Shown here: piece by piece, positions 1 through 7,747 of the stretch | Layout of the letters: the number at the start of each line of letters is the position of its first letter | Numbering within the stretch: the first letter of the stretch is position 1 | Assembly: GCA_003222395.1 (NCBI GenBank) | Contig: QHWB01000054.1 | Location: 29,664 to 93,663, forward strand | DNA length: 64,000 nt | Direction of reading: 5' to 3' | Origin: Acidobacteriota bacterium | GTDB taxonomy: Bacteria; Acidobacteriota; Vicinamibacteria; Vicinamibacterales; CAVVIG01 | The notes under the pieces: generated by a model | The model's input: the letters and a program-made list of their open reading frames with translations, nothing else | What the model was told of the DNA's origin: nothing | The model's database searches: none | Position numbers and translations under genes: made by a program

Positions 1-2627
1 GCGGATGTCGTCGTATTGGCCGACGGATCGCGGACGACCGCCGTCAGCGTGTGGCTGCCGTTGCCGATCGTGGTCGAGTTCCAGTTGATCGTGTACGGCG
101 CGGCCGTATCTTCTGCGCCCAGATTGGCGCCATCCAGCTTGAACTGCACGCCGACGACGCTGACGTTGTCGGCAGCCGTGGCGGAAACCGCAACGGTGCC
201 GTTCACGGTCACGCCGCCGGCCGGCGCCGTGATTGAGACGGTCGGCGGCGTCGTGTCGACAGGGCCGAGCACCACGTCGACCCACGTGTTCTCCGACTCG
301 AAGCTCTGAGTCGGGAACGCCGTCGCGCCGTAGATGAAGACACCGTTGGGGCCGTCGACGCCGCTGCGGAGCGCATGCAGCGGTCCCATGTCGGTGCCCG
401 ATCGGCCGAAGTAGAAGTCGTCGACCGAGTAGTGTCCGGCGTTCGTGTGATAGGACGCGACGTAGGTCGTGTTCGCGACAATCGAGATCGGCGTCGCGAA
501 GCTCGCCTGCTGCCATCCCGACGCGGTCTCGTTCGAGAACGTCAGGCTGCCGAGCAGCGTGCCGTCGCTCGCCCAGAGATGTCCCGTGTGCGTCCCGGTG
601 TTGGCCGGCGCCTTGTAGAAGCGGATCCCGGTGATCTGTCCGTTGACGTCCGATCGGAACTTCACGCCTTCCTCGATGGCGTTCGCGTCGGCCGAATCAA
701 TGTCCCACGGCCCGAAGGCGTCGTCCCAGATGCTGCACGGACAGTTGACCGGCCCGACCGTCACCGTCGTCTGTGTGACCGGTTGCTCGAGGTTGCCGGT
801 ATCGTCGACGGCGCGGCTGAGGATGTTTGCGGTGCCGGTCGCGTTGGGCCGCCAGCTATACGACCAGTTGCTCGTGCCGCTCGCCGGATGCCACGTCGCC
901 CCACCGTCCACCGACGCCTCGACGCCGCCGACCACGCCGCCGCCGCCATCGGCCGCCGTACCTGTGATCGCGACGCGCGTGCCGGCCGCAATGACCGCGC
1001 CGGCCGCTGGCGAGGCGATCGCTGATGTCGGCGCCGTCGAATCGCTGCTCGGCAAAGCGGGGAACAGTCCTGCCTGCCTCGTCTGCGGCTGAACGCCCAT
1101 GTCGCCGAGCAGATTCATCGTCGCCTGCTGAACGATCGGATCGGCGGTGCTCGACCCGGTGTCCGGGCCGATGTCGTGGTTCGGGTCGAGACCCCACGCC
1201 CACTGCACGGTGCCCGCGCCAAACACGAGCGCGCCGCTGGCGTGTCGGTACAGCGTCATGTGGTGCGTCACCGTCGCCGAGTGATACGTGTTGCCGAAGT
1301 CGACCAGGTGATTGTCGGTAATCGGCACGCTCGTCGAAGACAGCTGCATCGAGCCGGCAGGACGGAATCCGTTGTCGATGTCCTCGTCCCACTCGTAACC
1401 GAGCGTCTGATCCGCGAGTGTCGCCGTTTGTCCCGGCTGCAGCTGCGCGACCGCCGTATTACGCCAGAACCGCAGGCTCGCGTACGTGGACGGCACTGTA
1501 ATGGCGGCCGAACCGCGGTTGATCGTGAAGAGCTGACCGCTCAGCGCGTTCTCAGGCTTGCCGCCATCGGCGGGCGGACTGAGCCGCAGATCGCGCCAGG
1601 TGCCGGTCCACGTGGGCGGATCGGCCGAATCGATCGCGCTGCCCGCAATCGTTTCCTTGTAGCAGACGAGCGTCCGGAACGGCGTGCCCGATCCGTCGAT
1701 GCTCGTTTCCCACCGCGTCTTCCAGAAAATTTCGTTGCCGCTGAAGAACGCGAGGTGGACGCCGGCTGCCCGCGCGGCTTCGACGCTTGCGCGCTGCTCG
1801 GCGGACCAGTACTCGTCGTGGCCGACGGAGAGGAGCGCCCTGTGGTTCCTGATCAACGCGCCGCTGCGCGCCGTGTCGATACCGGTGAAATAGGTGACGT
1901 CGTAGCCGTTGGCCTCGAGCCACCGCAGCATCGGATATTCGGTCGAGAAGAGCCAGTCGGAGGGACCGAAGCCGCCGGTCTGTCCGCGCGTGCTGAACGG
2001 ACGGTTGTAGCTCACCTTGAACGCGCGCTGCGGGCTGCCCAGGTACAGGCTGAAGCCGCCGTACTGGTTGTACGCCTGCCACGTCGTGTCGGACGTCTGG
2101 AACAACACGTCCGACGTGCTCGCGTCGTCGCGGACGATGAACACGATGTGGCTGGAGCCGCCGGTGTCGGAGCGGACCGATTTCGCGACGTAAATCCCCG
2201 ACACCGCGGTGGCGGGAACGGCCCACGACGCCGTCTCGCTCCAGTTCCCGCAGTCGACGAGAAACGTCGTGTTGTTGGTGAGACAGGCCGGCTGGCTCTG
2301 GCCCGACACGGTCGGGATTGTCGCCACTTTGCGCGCGCCGAGGCCTGCGTAGTAGCCGAGTCGATAGACGTCGATGCGGAACGTGGCCGCCGTCGTGTTG
2401 ATCTTGAAATGGACGGTTCCGCCGCGGTTCACGCTGATGTCGGTCGCGAATCCCTGAATGCTCGCGTCGCCGGCGCCGGTGATGTCCCACTCGGACGATG
2501 GATTGCCGGGCAGATTGTTCTCGCACACGACGGCATTCGATCCGCACGACTGCGCGTGCGGATCGGGCCCCGTGCCGATCGCGATCCCGGCGGCAACCAG
2601 AAAGAGGAGGACGAGTCGTTTCAGCAT
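1..2627 (-). CDS. Secreted N,N-dimethylformamidase-beta-like surface protein (C-terminus outside window)
   Basis: The reading frame is open from an ATG at 2627 to the window edge, so about 875 residues are visible and the C-terminus is missing. It begins with a signal peptide (MLKRLVLLFLVAAGIAIG) and a mature start near the AQSCGSNAV segment. Residues about 30-490 match the domain shared with the N,N-dimethylformamidase large subunit (motifs SVGHDEYWSAEQR and FFSGNEIFWKTRWE). An Ig-like segment (SVDGGATWHPASG), a DUF4082-like jelly-roll (GVKFRSDVNGQITGIRFYK) and another Ig-like domain follow. The same architecture recurs in the protein ending at 57885. The family name does not prove amidase activity; an extracellular or adhesive role is inferred. 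The start overlaps the upstream mini-ORF by 7 nt (ATGCTGA). Confidence 0.85.
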   Translation of the reverse strand, partial: MLKRLVLLFLVAAGIAIGTGPDPHAQSCGSNAVVCENNLPGNPSSEWDITGAGDASIQGFATDISVNRGGTVHFKINTTAATFRIDVYRLGYYAGLGARKVATIPTVSGQSQPACLTNNTTFLVDCGNWSETASWAVPATAVSGIYVAKSVRSDTGGSSHIVFIVRDDASTSDVLFQTSDTTWQAYNQYGGFSLYLGSPQRAFKVSYNRPFSTRGQTGGFGPSDWLFSTEYPMLRWLEANGYDVTYFTGIDTARSGALIRNHRALLSVGHDEYWSAEQRASVEAARAAGVHLAFFSGNEIFWKTRWETSIDGSGTPFRTLVCYKETIAGSAIDSADPPTWTGTWRDLRLSPPADGGKPENALSGQLFTINRGSAAITVPSTYASLRFWRNTAVAQLQPGQTATLADQTLGYEWDEDIDNGFRPAGSMQLSSTSVPITDNHLVDFGNTYHSATVTHHMTLYRHASGALVFGAGTVQWAWGLDPNHDIGPDTGSSTADPIVQQATMNLLGDMGVQPQTRQAGLFPALPSSDSTAPTSAIASPAAGAVIAAGTRVAITGTAADGGGGVVGGVEASVDGGATWHPASGTSNWSYSWRPNATGTANILSRAVDDTGNLEQPVTQTTVTVGPVNCPCSIWDDAFGPWDIDSADANAIEEGVKFRSDVNGQITGIRFYKAPANTGTHTGHLWASDGTLLGSLTFSNETASGWQQASFATPISIVANTTYVASYHTNAGHYSVDDFYFGRSGTDMGPLHALRSGVDGPNGVFIYGATAFPTQSFESENTWVDVVLGPVDTTPPTVSITAPAGGVTVNGTVAVSATAADNVSVVGVQFKLDGANLGAEDTAAPYTINWNSTTIGNGSHTLTAVVRDPSANTTTS

Positions 2628-2725
2628 GATTTCTTTCGCCGTACCTGGTTCGAGAGGAACACGAACCCCACACCAAGGGCGAAGAGGCTGCCCGGCTCCG
2701 AGATGAGATCGAAGAGAAGTTTCAT
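2621..2725 (-). CDS. 34-residue PEP-CTERM-like mini-protein
   Basis: A 34-codon ORF starts at ATG 2725, just downstream of a strong sigma-54 promoter, and its stop overlaps the start of the next gene. Nearly the whole peptide looks like a PEP-CTERM sorting signal: an SEPGS box, a hydrophobic stretch (LFALGVGFVFL) and a basic tail (VRRKKS). Known PEP-CTERM signals sit at the C-terminus of larger exported proteins and are processed by an exosortase, so a free-standing signal without a passenger is odd. No Shine-Dalgarno is visible and the predicted leader is only about 8 nt. It could be a coupled leader peptide, a tiny membrane peptide or a chance frame. Confidence 0.45.
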   Translation of the reverse strand: MKLLFDLISEPGSLFALGVGFVFLSNQVRRKKSC

Positions 2726-2743
2726 AGGAGTGCGCGTCGACTC

Positions 2744-2759
2744 AGCAAGAAAAACGCCA
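2744..2759 (-). promoter_or_regulatory. Sigma-54 (-24/-12) promoter
   Basis: On the minus strand this reads TGGCGTTTTTCTTGCT, with GG-N10-GC and TTGC at -12, a near-perfect RpoN promoter. The predicted transcript start is near 2733, directing the mini-ORF at 2725 and the surface protein at 2627. The palindrome at 2835-2846 lies about 83 bp upstream. Confidence 0.7.
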
Positions 2760-2834
2760 TAAGGGATGTTGTCGGAACCATTCGCAATTCGCGCGCTGGC
2801 CGGAACGACGCGCGTCCGAAGACGCACGCCGGGC

Positions 2835-2846
2835 CGACTTTTGTCG
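2835..2846. promoter_or_regulatory. Candidate enhancer (UAS) palindrome between divergent sigma-54 promoters
   Basis: CGACTTTTGTCG is a perfect inverted repeat (CGAC/GTCG around TTTT). The same GACTTTTGTC core occurs upstream of sigma-54 promoters at 29512-29523 and 51144-51155, and as variants at 30974 and 23923. It lies between the minus promoter at 2744 and the plus promoter at 2990, so it could serve both. Binding by the sigma-54 activators encoded in this window is inferred. Confidence 0.5.
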
Positions 2847-2989
2847 CGGGTCGCAGAATTAGACACGCACGCCGCCGACTGTTTTCGTGCACGACTGAAT
2901 TCGGGCGAACCGAGACCTTAGTCCACTGCGAAGCAGACCTTTTCGAGCTCACGCCGTTCATCGCCGCCCAATGTTCGAGAAAGACGCGT

Positions 2990-3005
2990 TGGCGAACTCT
3001 TTGCT
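2990..3005 (+). promoter_or_regulatory. Sigma-54 (-24/-12) promoter of the exporter operon
   Basis: TGGCGAACTCTTTGCT has exact GG-N10-GC spacing and a TTGCT -12 element. The predicted start near 3016 gives a 17-nt leader before the ATG at 3033. It would drive the long plus-strand operon ending at 15231. Confidence 0.72.
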
Positions 3006-3032
3006 CAACGCTGCGGCGGCGTTCATCGACAC

Positions 3033-3845
3033 ATGACCAATCGACATTCACAACTGGCGGCAGACGTTTGCGAGATCGTCGGCGAACAACGTGAGTATCG
3101 CGAGCTGCTCGTGCGCCTCACGGCGCGCGACCTGCTCCTGCGCTACAAGCAGACCGTGATGGGCGTCGGCTGGGCGATGTTCATGCCGCTCGTCAACACC
3201 GCCGTCTTCTCCCTGATCTTCATGCGCGTGGCGCCGATCGACGCGGGCCTCCCGTATCCGGTGTTCGCGTACTGCGGGCTCCTCGCCTGGAACTTCTTCG
3301 CGGCGTCGCAGCGCTTCGCCGTCGTGTCGCTCACGAGCAACACGAACCTGGTCACGAAGGTGTACTGCCCGCGGGAGATGTTCCCGTTCTCCGCCATCGC
3401 CGTGTCGCTCGTCGACTTCGCGGTCGGGTCGCTGGTGCTGGCCGGGCTGATGGCCTATTACCGCATCGGGGTCGGCTGGCCGCTCCTCCTGCTGCCGGTC
3501 GTCGTCGTCGTCCACGTCGCGTTCACCACGGCGGTCGCGCTGCTGCTGGCGATGGCGAACCTGTTCTACCGCGACGTGAAGTACCTCTTCGAGATCGTCC
3601 TGACCGTCTGGATGTTCGCCTCGTCGGTCGTGTACCCGATCGACCGCGTCGGCGGCCGTCTCGGCGCGCTCCTCATGCTGAACCCGATGACTCCGATCAT
3701 CGACGCGTACCGCGCGACGCTGCTGCGCCAGGAACTGCCCGCAGCGGCGCCGTTCGCGTACGCCGCCGTCGTCGCCATGGCGATGCTGGCCGTCGCGTGG
3801 GTGTCGTTCCATCGAGCCGAGTTCCAGTTCGCGGAGAACATCTGA
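3033..3845 (+). CDS. wzm: Polysaccharide ABC exporter permease (Wzm-like)
   Basis: A 270-residue integral membrane protein of the ABC-2 type, with about six hydrophobic segments spread over residues 45-260. It resembles Wzm/KpsM/TagG permeases, which move lipid-linked polysaccharide across the inner membrane with a Wzt ATPase. The length is typical. It opens a long operon behind a sigma-54 promoter, and the ATPase gene follows after one base, supporting the pair assignment. It makes the locus able to export a finished glycan by the ABC route, although XrtA-type Wzz/Wza genes are also present at 46-50 kb. Confidence 0.93.
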   Translation: MTNRHSQLAADVCEIVGEQREYRELLVRLTARDLLLRYKQTVMGVGWAMFMPLVNTAVFSLIFMRVAPIDAGLPYPVFAYCGLLAWNFFAASQRFAVVSLTSNTNLVTKVYCPREMFPFSAIAVSLVDFAVGSLVLAGLMAYYRIGVGWPLLLLPVVVVVHVAFTTAVALLLAMANLFYRDVKYLFEIVLTVWMFASSVVYPIDRVGGRLGALLMLNPMTPIIDAYRATLLRQELPAAAPFAYAAVVAMAMLAVAWVSFHRAEFQFAENI

Positions 3846-3846
3846 C

Positions 3847-5091
3847 ATGGAACGCGCCCCGATCGTCTTCGAATCCGTCTGGAAGAAGTTCCGCCGCGGC
3901 GAGCGTCACGACAGCCTGCGCGATCTGATCCCGTCGATCGTCCGCCGCGTGTCGGGCCGCGCCGTACGCGACGAGCTCGTCGACCAGGAGTTCTGGGCGG
4001 TGCGCGACGTGTCGTTTTCGGTCGGCGCGGGCGAGGCGCTCGGCATCATCGGGCCGAACGGCGCCGGCAAATCGACCATCCTCAAGCTCCTGACCCGGAT
4101 CCTCAAGCCGACGCGCGGCCGATGCGAGGTGCGCGGCCGCGCCGGCGCGCTCATCGAGGTGGCCGCCGGGTTCCATCCCGATCTCACCGGGCGCGAGAAC
4201 GTGTTCCTGCAGGGCGCGCTGATGGGGATGAAGCAGGCCGAGATCGGCCGCAAGTTCGACGAGATCGTCGAGTTCGCCGGCGTCTCGGAGTTCATCGACA
4301 CGCCCGTGAAGCGCTACTCGTCGGGGATGAACGCGCGCCTCGGCTTCGCGATCGCCGCGCATCTCGACCCCGACGTGCTGATCATCGACGAGGTGCTGAG
4401 CGTGGGCGACGCGCGCTTCCAGGAGCGCTGCCTCGAGCGCATGCGCGAGCTGCGCAGGCGCGGCACGCCGCTCGTGTTCGTGTCGCACAATCTGCTGGCG
4501 GTGCTCGAGCTCTGCACGCGGGCGCTCTTGATCGAGCGCGGGCGCGTCCGCTTCGACGGCACGCCGGCGGCGACGATTCAGGAATATCGCAGCGCGAGAC
4601 CGTCGGGCGACGAGCCGTCCCACGACGGCGACGCGCGCATCACCGGCGTCCAGCTCCTCGATCAGCGCGGCCGTCCCGCGCACGCGATCGAAACGGACGG
4701 CTGGCTGACGGTCCGCATTCACTACGAGACATCGCGGCCGATCGATCGGCCGCACTTCGGCGTCGATGTCGTGCGCGGCGACGGCGTCCACTGCTACGGC
4801 ACCAACACGCGCATCGATCGACTCGAGATCGCGGAGATCGACGGCGCCGGCCACGTCGACCTCGTCATCCCGCGCCTGTGCCTGCTGCCCGGCTGCTATT
4901 CGCTGTCGGTCGCCATCCAGGACACGCACGGCGTCCGGCCGCACGACGTGCAGTACCAGGCGTACCCGTTTGCCGTGACCTCAGAACGCCGCGATCTCGG
5001 TCTCGTGTACCTGGAGCACCGGTGGCAGCTCAATCAGTTGTCGGTCGGCCAGTCCTCGGTCGTCAATCTCAACGGAGTCGCAACTCGATGA
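3847..5091 (+). CDS. wzt: Polysaccharide ABC exporter ATPase with C-terminal carbohydrate-binding domain (Wzt-like)
   Basis: A 414-residue ATPase. Residues about 1-245 form the nucleotide-binding domain, with Walker A GPNGAGKST, a Wzt-type signature YSSGMNARLG, Walker B VLIIDEVLSVGD and a switch His in FVSHN. Residues about 260-405 match the Wzt C-terminal beta-sandwich, which in characterised systems recognises the terminal modification of the glycan before export. Such a domain suggests that the exported polymer carries a specific end cap, perhaps an acyl amino-sugar made by the following genes. The stop overlaps the next start (ATGA). Confidence 0.93.
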   Translation: MERAPIVFESVWKKFRRGERHDSLRDLIPSIVRRVSGRAVRDELVDQEFWAVRDVSFSVGAGEALGIIGPNGAGKSTILKLLTRILKPTRGRCEVRGRAGALIEVAAGFHPDLTGRENVFLQGALMGMKQAEIGRKFDEIVEFAGVSEFIDTPVKRYSSGMNARLGFAIAAHLDPDVLIIDEVLSVGDARFQERCLERMRELRRRGTPLVFVSHNLLAVLELCTRALLIERGRVRFDGTPAATIQEYRSARPSGDEPSHDGDARITGVQLLDQRGRPAHAIETDGWLTVRIHYETSRPIDRPHFGVDVVRGDGVHCYGTNTRIDRLEIAEIDGAGHVDLVIPRLCLLPGCYSLSVAIQDTHGVRPHDVQYQAYPFAVTSERRDLGLVYLEHRWQLNQLSVGQSSVVNLNGVATR

Positions 5092-5576
5092 TCGCGCCCG
5101 ACGTCACGCTCGGCGACAACGTCGTCATCCATCATCCGCAGCTCGTGAACCTGTATGGCTGCCGCATCGGCGAAGCGTCGCGCATCGGCGCGTTCGTCGA
5201 GATCCAGCGCGGCGTGATCGTCGGCCGGCGCTGCAAGATCTCCAGCCACAGCTTCATCTGCGACGGGGTGACGATCGAGGACGGCGTCTTCGTCGGCCAC
5301 GGCGTCATGTTCACCAACGATCGCTTTCCGCGGGCGCTGACGCCCGACGGCCGGCTGCAGACCGACGCCGACTGGGAGCTGGTGCCGACGCGCGTCGGCC
5401 GCGGCGCCTCGATCGGCAGCAACGCCACCATTCTTCCCGGCGTGACCATCGGCGAAGGCGCCCTGGTCGGCGCCGGCGCCGTCGTCACACGCGACGTGCC
5501 GCCTTACGCGGTCGTCGCCGGAGTACCCGCGCGCGTTGTCGGCAGCGCGAGCGGCGCAGCACAGCAAAGGAGTTGA
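5088..5576 (+). CDS. Amino-sugar N-acyltransferase, hexapeptide type (WlbB/QdtC-like)
   Basis: A 162-residue left-handed beta-helix acyltransferase starting at ATG 5088 inside the Wzt stop. Isoleucine-patch hexapeptides run through the protein (VTLGDN, CRIGEASRIGAF, VTIEDGVFVGHG, VTIGEGALVGAGAVV), and it ends with the usual GVPARVVG segment. The H in the GHGVMFTND loop is a candidate catalytic residue. WlbB and QdtC/FdtC proteins acetylate the 3-amino group of nucleotide sugars. The following dehydrogenase and aminotransferase complete a WlbA/B/C-like trio, so the likely substrate is a nucleotide-activated 3-amino sugar. Confidence 0.88.
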   Translation: MIAPDVTLGDNVVIHHPQLVNLYGCRIGEASRIGAFVEIQRGVIVGRRCKISSHSFICDGVTIEDGVFVGHGVMFTNDRFPRALTPDGRLQTDADWELVPTRVGRGASIGSNATILPGVTIGEGALVGAGAVVTRDVPPYAVVAGVPARVVGSASGAAQQRS

Positions 5577-5579
5577 GCG

Positions 5580-6626
5580 GTGATTCGACTGGGAGTCGTC
5601 GGATACGGGTATTGGGGACCGAACATCGTGCGCAATTTCGCCGAGGTCCCCGGGTGTCAGGTCGTCGCCGTCTGCGACATGCGGCCGGAGCGGCTGGCCG
5701 CGGTCCGCAGCCGGTTCCCCGCAGTGAAGACGTTCGCCGACCCGAACGAGCTCGTCAGCGACCGCCGCATCGACGCGGTCGCGATCGTCACGCCGGTGTC
5801 GACGCACTACGACCTCACGATGCAGGCGCTGAAGGCGGGCAAGCACGTGCTCGTCGAGAAGCCGCTCGCGTCGACGTCGGAGGAGGCGGCGCGGCTGGTC
5901 GACGAGGCGGACCGGCGCGGCGTGGTGCTGAGCGTCGACCACACGTTCGTCTACACCGGCGCGGTCCGCAAGATTCGCGAGCTGATCGCGACGGAGGTCG
6001 GCGACATCTATTACTACGACTCCGTTCGCGTGAACCTCGGGCTGATTCAGCACGACGTCAGCGTGCTGTGGGATCTCGCGGTGCACGACCTCGCGATCAT
6101 GGACCACGTTCTCCCGCTGCAGCCGTGCGCCGTGTCGGCGACCGGCATGAGCCACCTGGCCGGCAAGCCGGAGAACATCGCGTTCCTGACGCTCTTCTTC
6201 GACAACCACCTCATCGCGCACCTGCACGTGAACTGGCTCGCGCCGGTCAAGGTGCGGCGCACGCTGATTGGCGGCAGCCGCAAGATGATCGTCTACGACG
6301 ATCTCGAGCCGAGCGAGAAGGTCAAGGTCTACGACAAGGGCGTCACGATCAACGGCCAGGCCAACAACGGCGACGTGACCGCCAACCAGCGCTATCGCAT
6401 GCTCGTCGACTACCGGTCCGGCGACATGTTCGCGCCGCAGCTCGATATCACCGAGGCGCTGACGACCGAAGCCAGACATTTCATTTCCTGCGTCGAAGGC
6501 GGGCGGCCGACGCTGACCGACGGCCACGCCGGCCTTCGCGTGGTGCGGATCCTCGAAGCGGCGACGCGGTCCATCGCCGCGCGCGGCCGCATCGTCGAGC
6601 TCGACGCCATGGGGTGTGCCGCATGA
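5580..6626 (+). CDS. Gfo/Idh/MocA nucleotide-sugar dehydrogenase (WlbA-like)
   Basis: A 348-residue NAD(P)-dependent oxidoreductase with an N-terminal Rossmann fold (VVGYGYWGPNIVRNF), the EKPLA motif near residue 96 and a C-terminal GFO/IDH alpha/beta domain. It starts at GTG 5580, behind an AAAGGAG ribosome site at about 5565-5572. WlbA-type enzymes oxidise C3 of a UDP-sugar to give the ketone used by the adjacent PLP aminotransferase, whose start overlaps this stop (ATGA). The sugar is not determinable from sequence alone. Confidence 0.9.
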   Translation: MIRLGVVGYGYWGPNIVRNFAEVPGCQVVAVCDMRPERLAAVRSRFPAVKTFADPNELVSDRRIDAVAIVTPVSTHYDLTMQALKAGKHVLVEKPLASTSEEAARLVDEADRRGVVLSVDHTFVYTGAVRKIRELIATEVGDIYYYDSVRVNLGLIQHDVSVLWDLAVHDLAIMDHVLPLQPCAVSATGMSHLAGKPENIAFLTLFFDNHLIAHLHVNWLAPVKVRRTLIGGSRKMIVYDDLEPSEKVKVYDKGVTINGQANNGDVTANQRYRMLVDYRSGDMFAPQLDITEALTTEARHFISCVEGGRPTLTDGHAGLRVVRILEAATRSIAARGRIVELDAMGCAA

Positions 6627-7747
6627 TTCCGTTTCTCGATCTTCGCGCGCAGTACTCGTCGATCAAAGACGAGATTCAGCAGGCAGTCACGGGTGTCTTC
6701 GAGTCGGGCCAGTTCGTCCTCGGCGAGGACGTGGCCGCGTTCGAGTCGGAGTTCGCGCGCTACGTCGGCGCCGCACACGGCATCGCCGTCAATACCGGCA
6801 CGAGCGCGCTGCATCTGGCGCTGCTCGCCGCGGGCGTCGGTCCCGGCGACGAAGTCATCACGGTGCCGTTCACGTTCGTCGCGACCGTCGCGGCCATCTG
6901 CTACACCGGCGCACGACCCGTGTTCGTCGACGTCGATCCGCGGTCGTTCACGCTCGACGTCGCGCAGCTCGAAGCGGCGATCACGCCGAAGACGAAGGCG
7001 ATTCTTCCGGTCCACATCTACGGACAGCCCGCCGATATGGATCCGATTCTCGCCATCGCGCGCGAGCGCAATCTGATCGTCATCGAAGACGCGTGCCAGG
7101 CGCACGGCGCGGAGTACCGCGGCCGCCGCGTCGGCAGCATCGGCGACCTCGCGTGTTTCAGCTTCTATCCGGGCAAGAACCTTGGCGCCTGCGGCGAAGG
7201 CGGCCTCGTCACGACGAGCAACGCCCGCTACGCCGAGACGATCCGCATGCTGCGCGACTGGGGTCAGGCGAAGAAGTACCACCACGTGCTGCGGGGCTAC
7301 AACTACCGGATGGAGGGGCTGCAGGGCGCGATTCTCCGCGTCAAGCTGCGCCACCTCGAGGCGTGGACGGCGCTGCGCCGCAGCCGCGCCGCGGAGTACG
7401 CCGTGTTCCTGAAGGCCGCCGACGTCGTCGCGCCGCCCGAGATGTCGTACGCGCGCCACGTGTACCACGTCTACGCCGTGCGCACGACCGATCGCACCCA
7501 ACTGCAGCGGACGCTGCAGTCCTACGGCGTGCAGACCGGCATCCATTACCCGATTCCGGTGCACCTGCAGGAGGCCTATCGCGACCTCGGTTACACCGCC
7601 GGCACGTTTCCGGAGTCGGAGCGCGCGGCAAACGAGGTGCTCTCGCTGCCGATGTATCCCGAGCTGTCGAACAGCCAGATCGAAATCGTCGCGGCCGCTG
7701 TGAAAAGCGGAGAGCGTGTCGAGAGAGTCGCGGCGAGGGCCTCATAG
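6623..7747 (+). CDS. DegT/DnrJ/EryC1 sugar aminotransferase (WlbC/FdtB-like)
   Basis: A 374-residue fold-type I PLP aminotransferase that begins MIPFLDLRAQY, typical of FdtB/QdtB/WlbC proteins. Visible motifs are the cofactor-contacting NTGTSALHLAL, the VIEDACQAHGA aspartate segment and the PLP lysine in SFYPGKNLGACGEGG. It should install an amino group on the 3-keto sugar made by the neighbouring dehydrogenase; the acyltransferase at 5088 would then acylate it. It overlaps the preceding stop by 4 nt and its TAG shares a base with the following GTG start. Confidence 0.92.
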   Translation: MIPFLDLRAQYSSIKDEIQQAVTGVFESGQFVLGEDVAAFESEFARYVGAAHGIAVNTGTSALHLALLAAGVGPGDEVITVPFTFVATVAAICYTGARPVFVDVDPRSFTLDVAQLEAAITPKTKAILPVHIYGQPADMDPILAIARERNLIVIEDACQAHGAEYRGRRVGSIGDLACFSFYPGKNLGACGEGGLVTTSNARYAETIRMLRDWGQAKKYHHVLRGYNYRMEGLQGAILRVKLRHLEAWTALRRSRAAEYAVFLKAADVVAPPEMSYARHVYHVYAVRTTDRTQLQRTLQSYGVQTGIHYPIPVHLQEAYRDLGYTAGTFPESERAANEVLSLPMYPELSNSQIEIVAAAVKSGERVERVAARAS

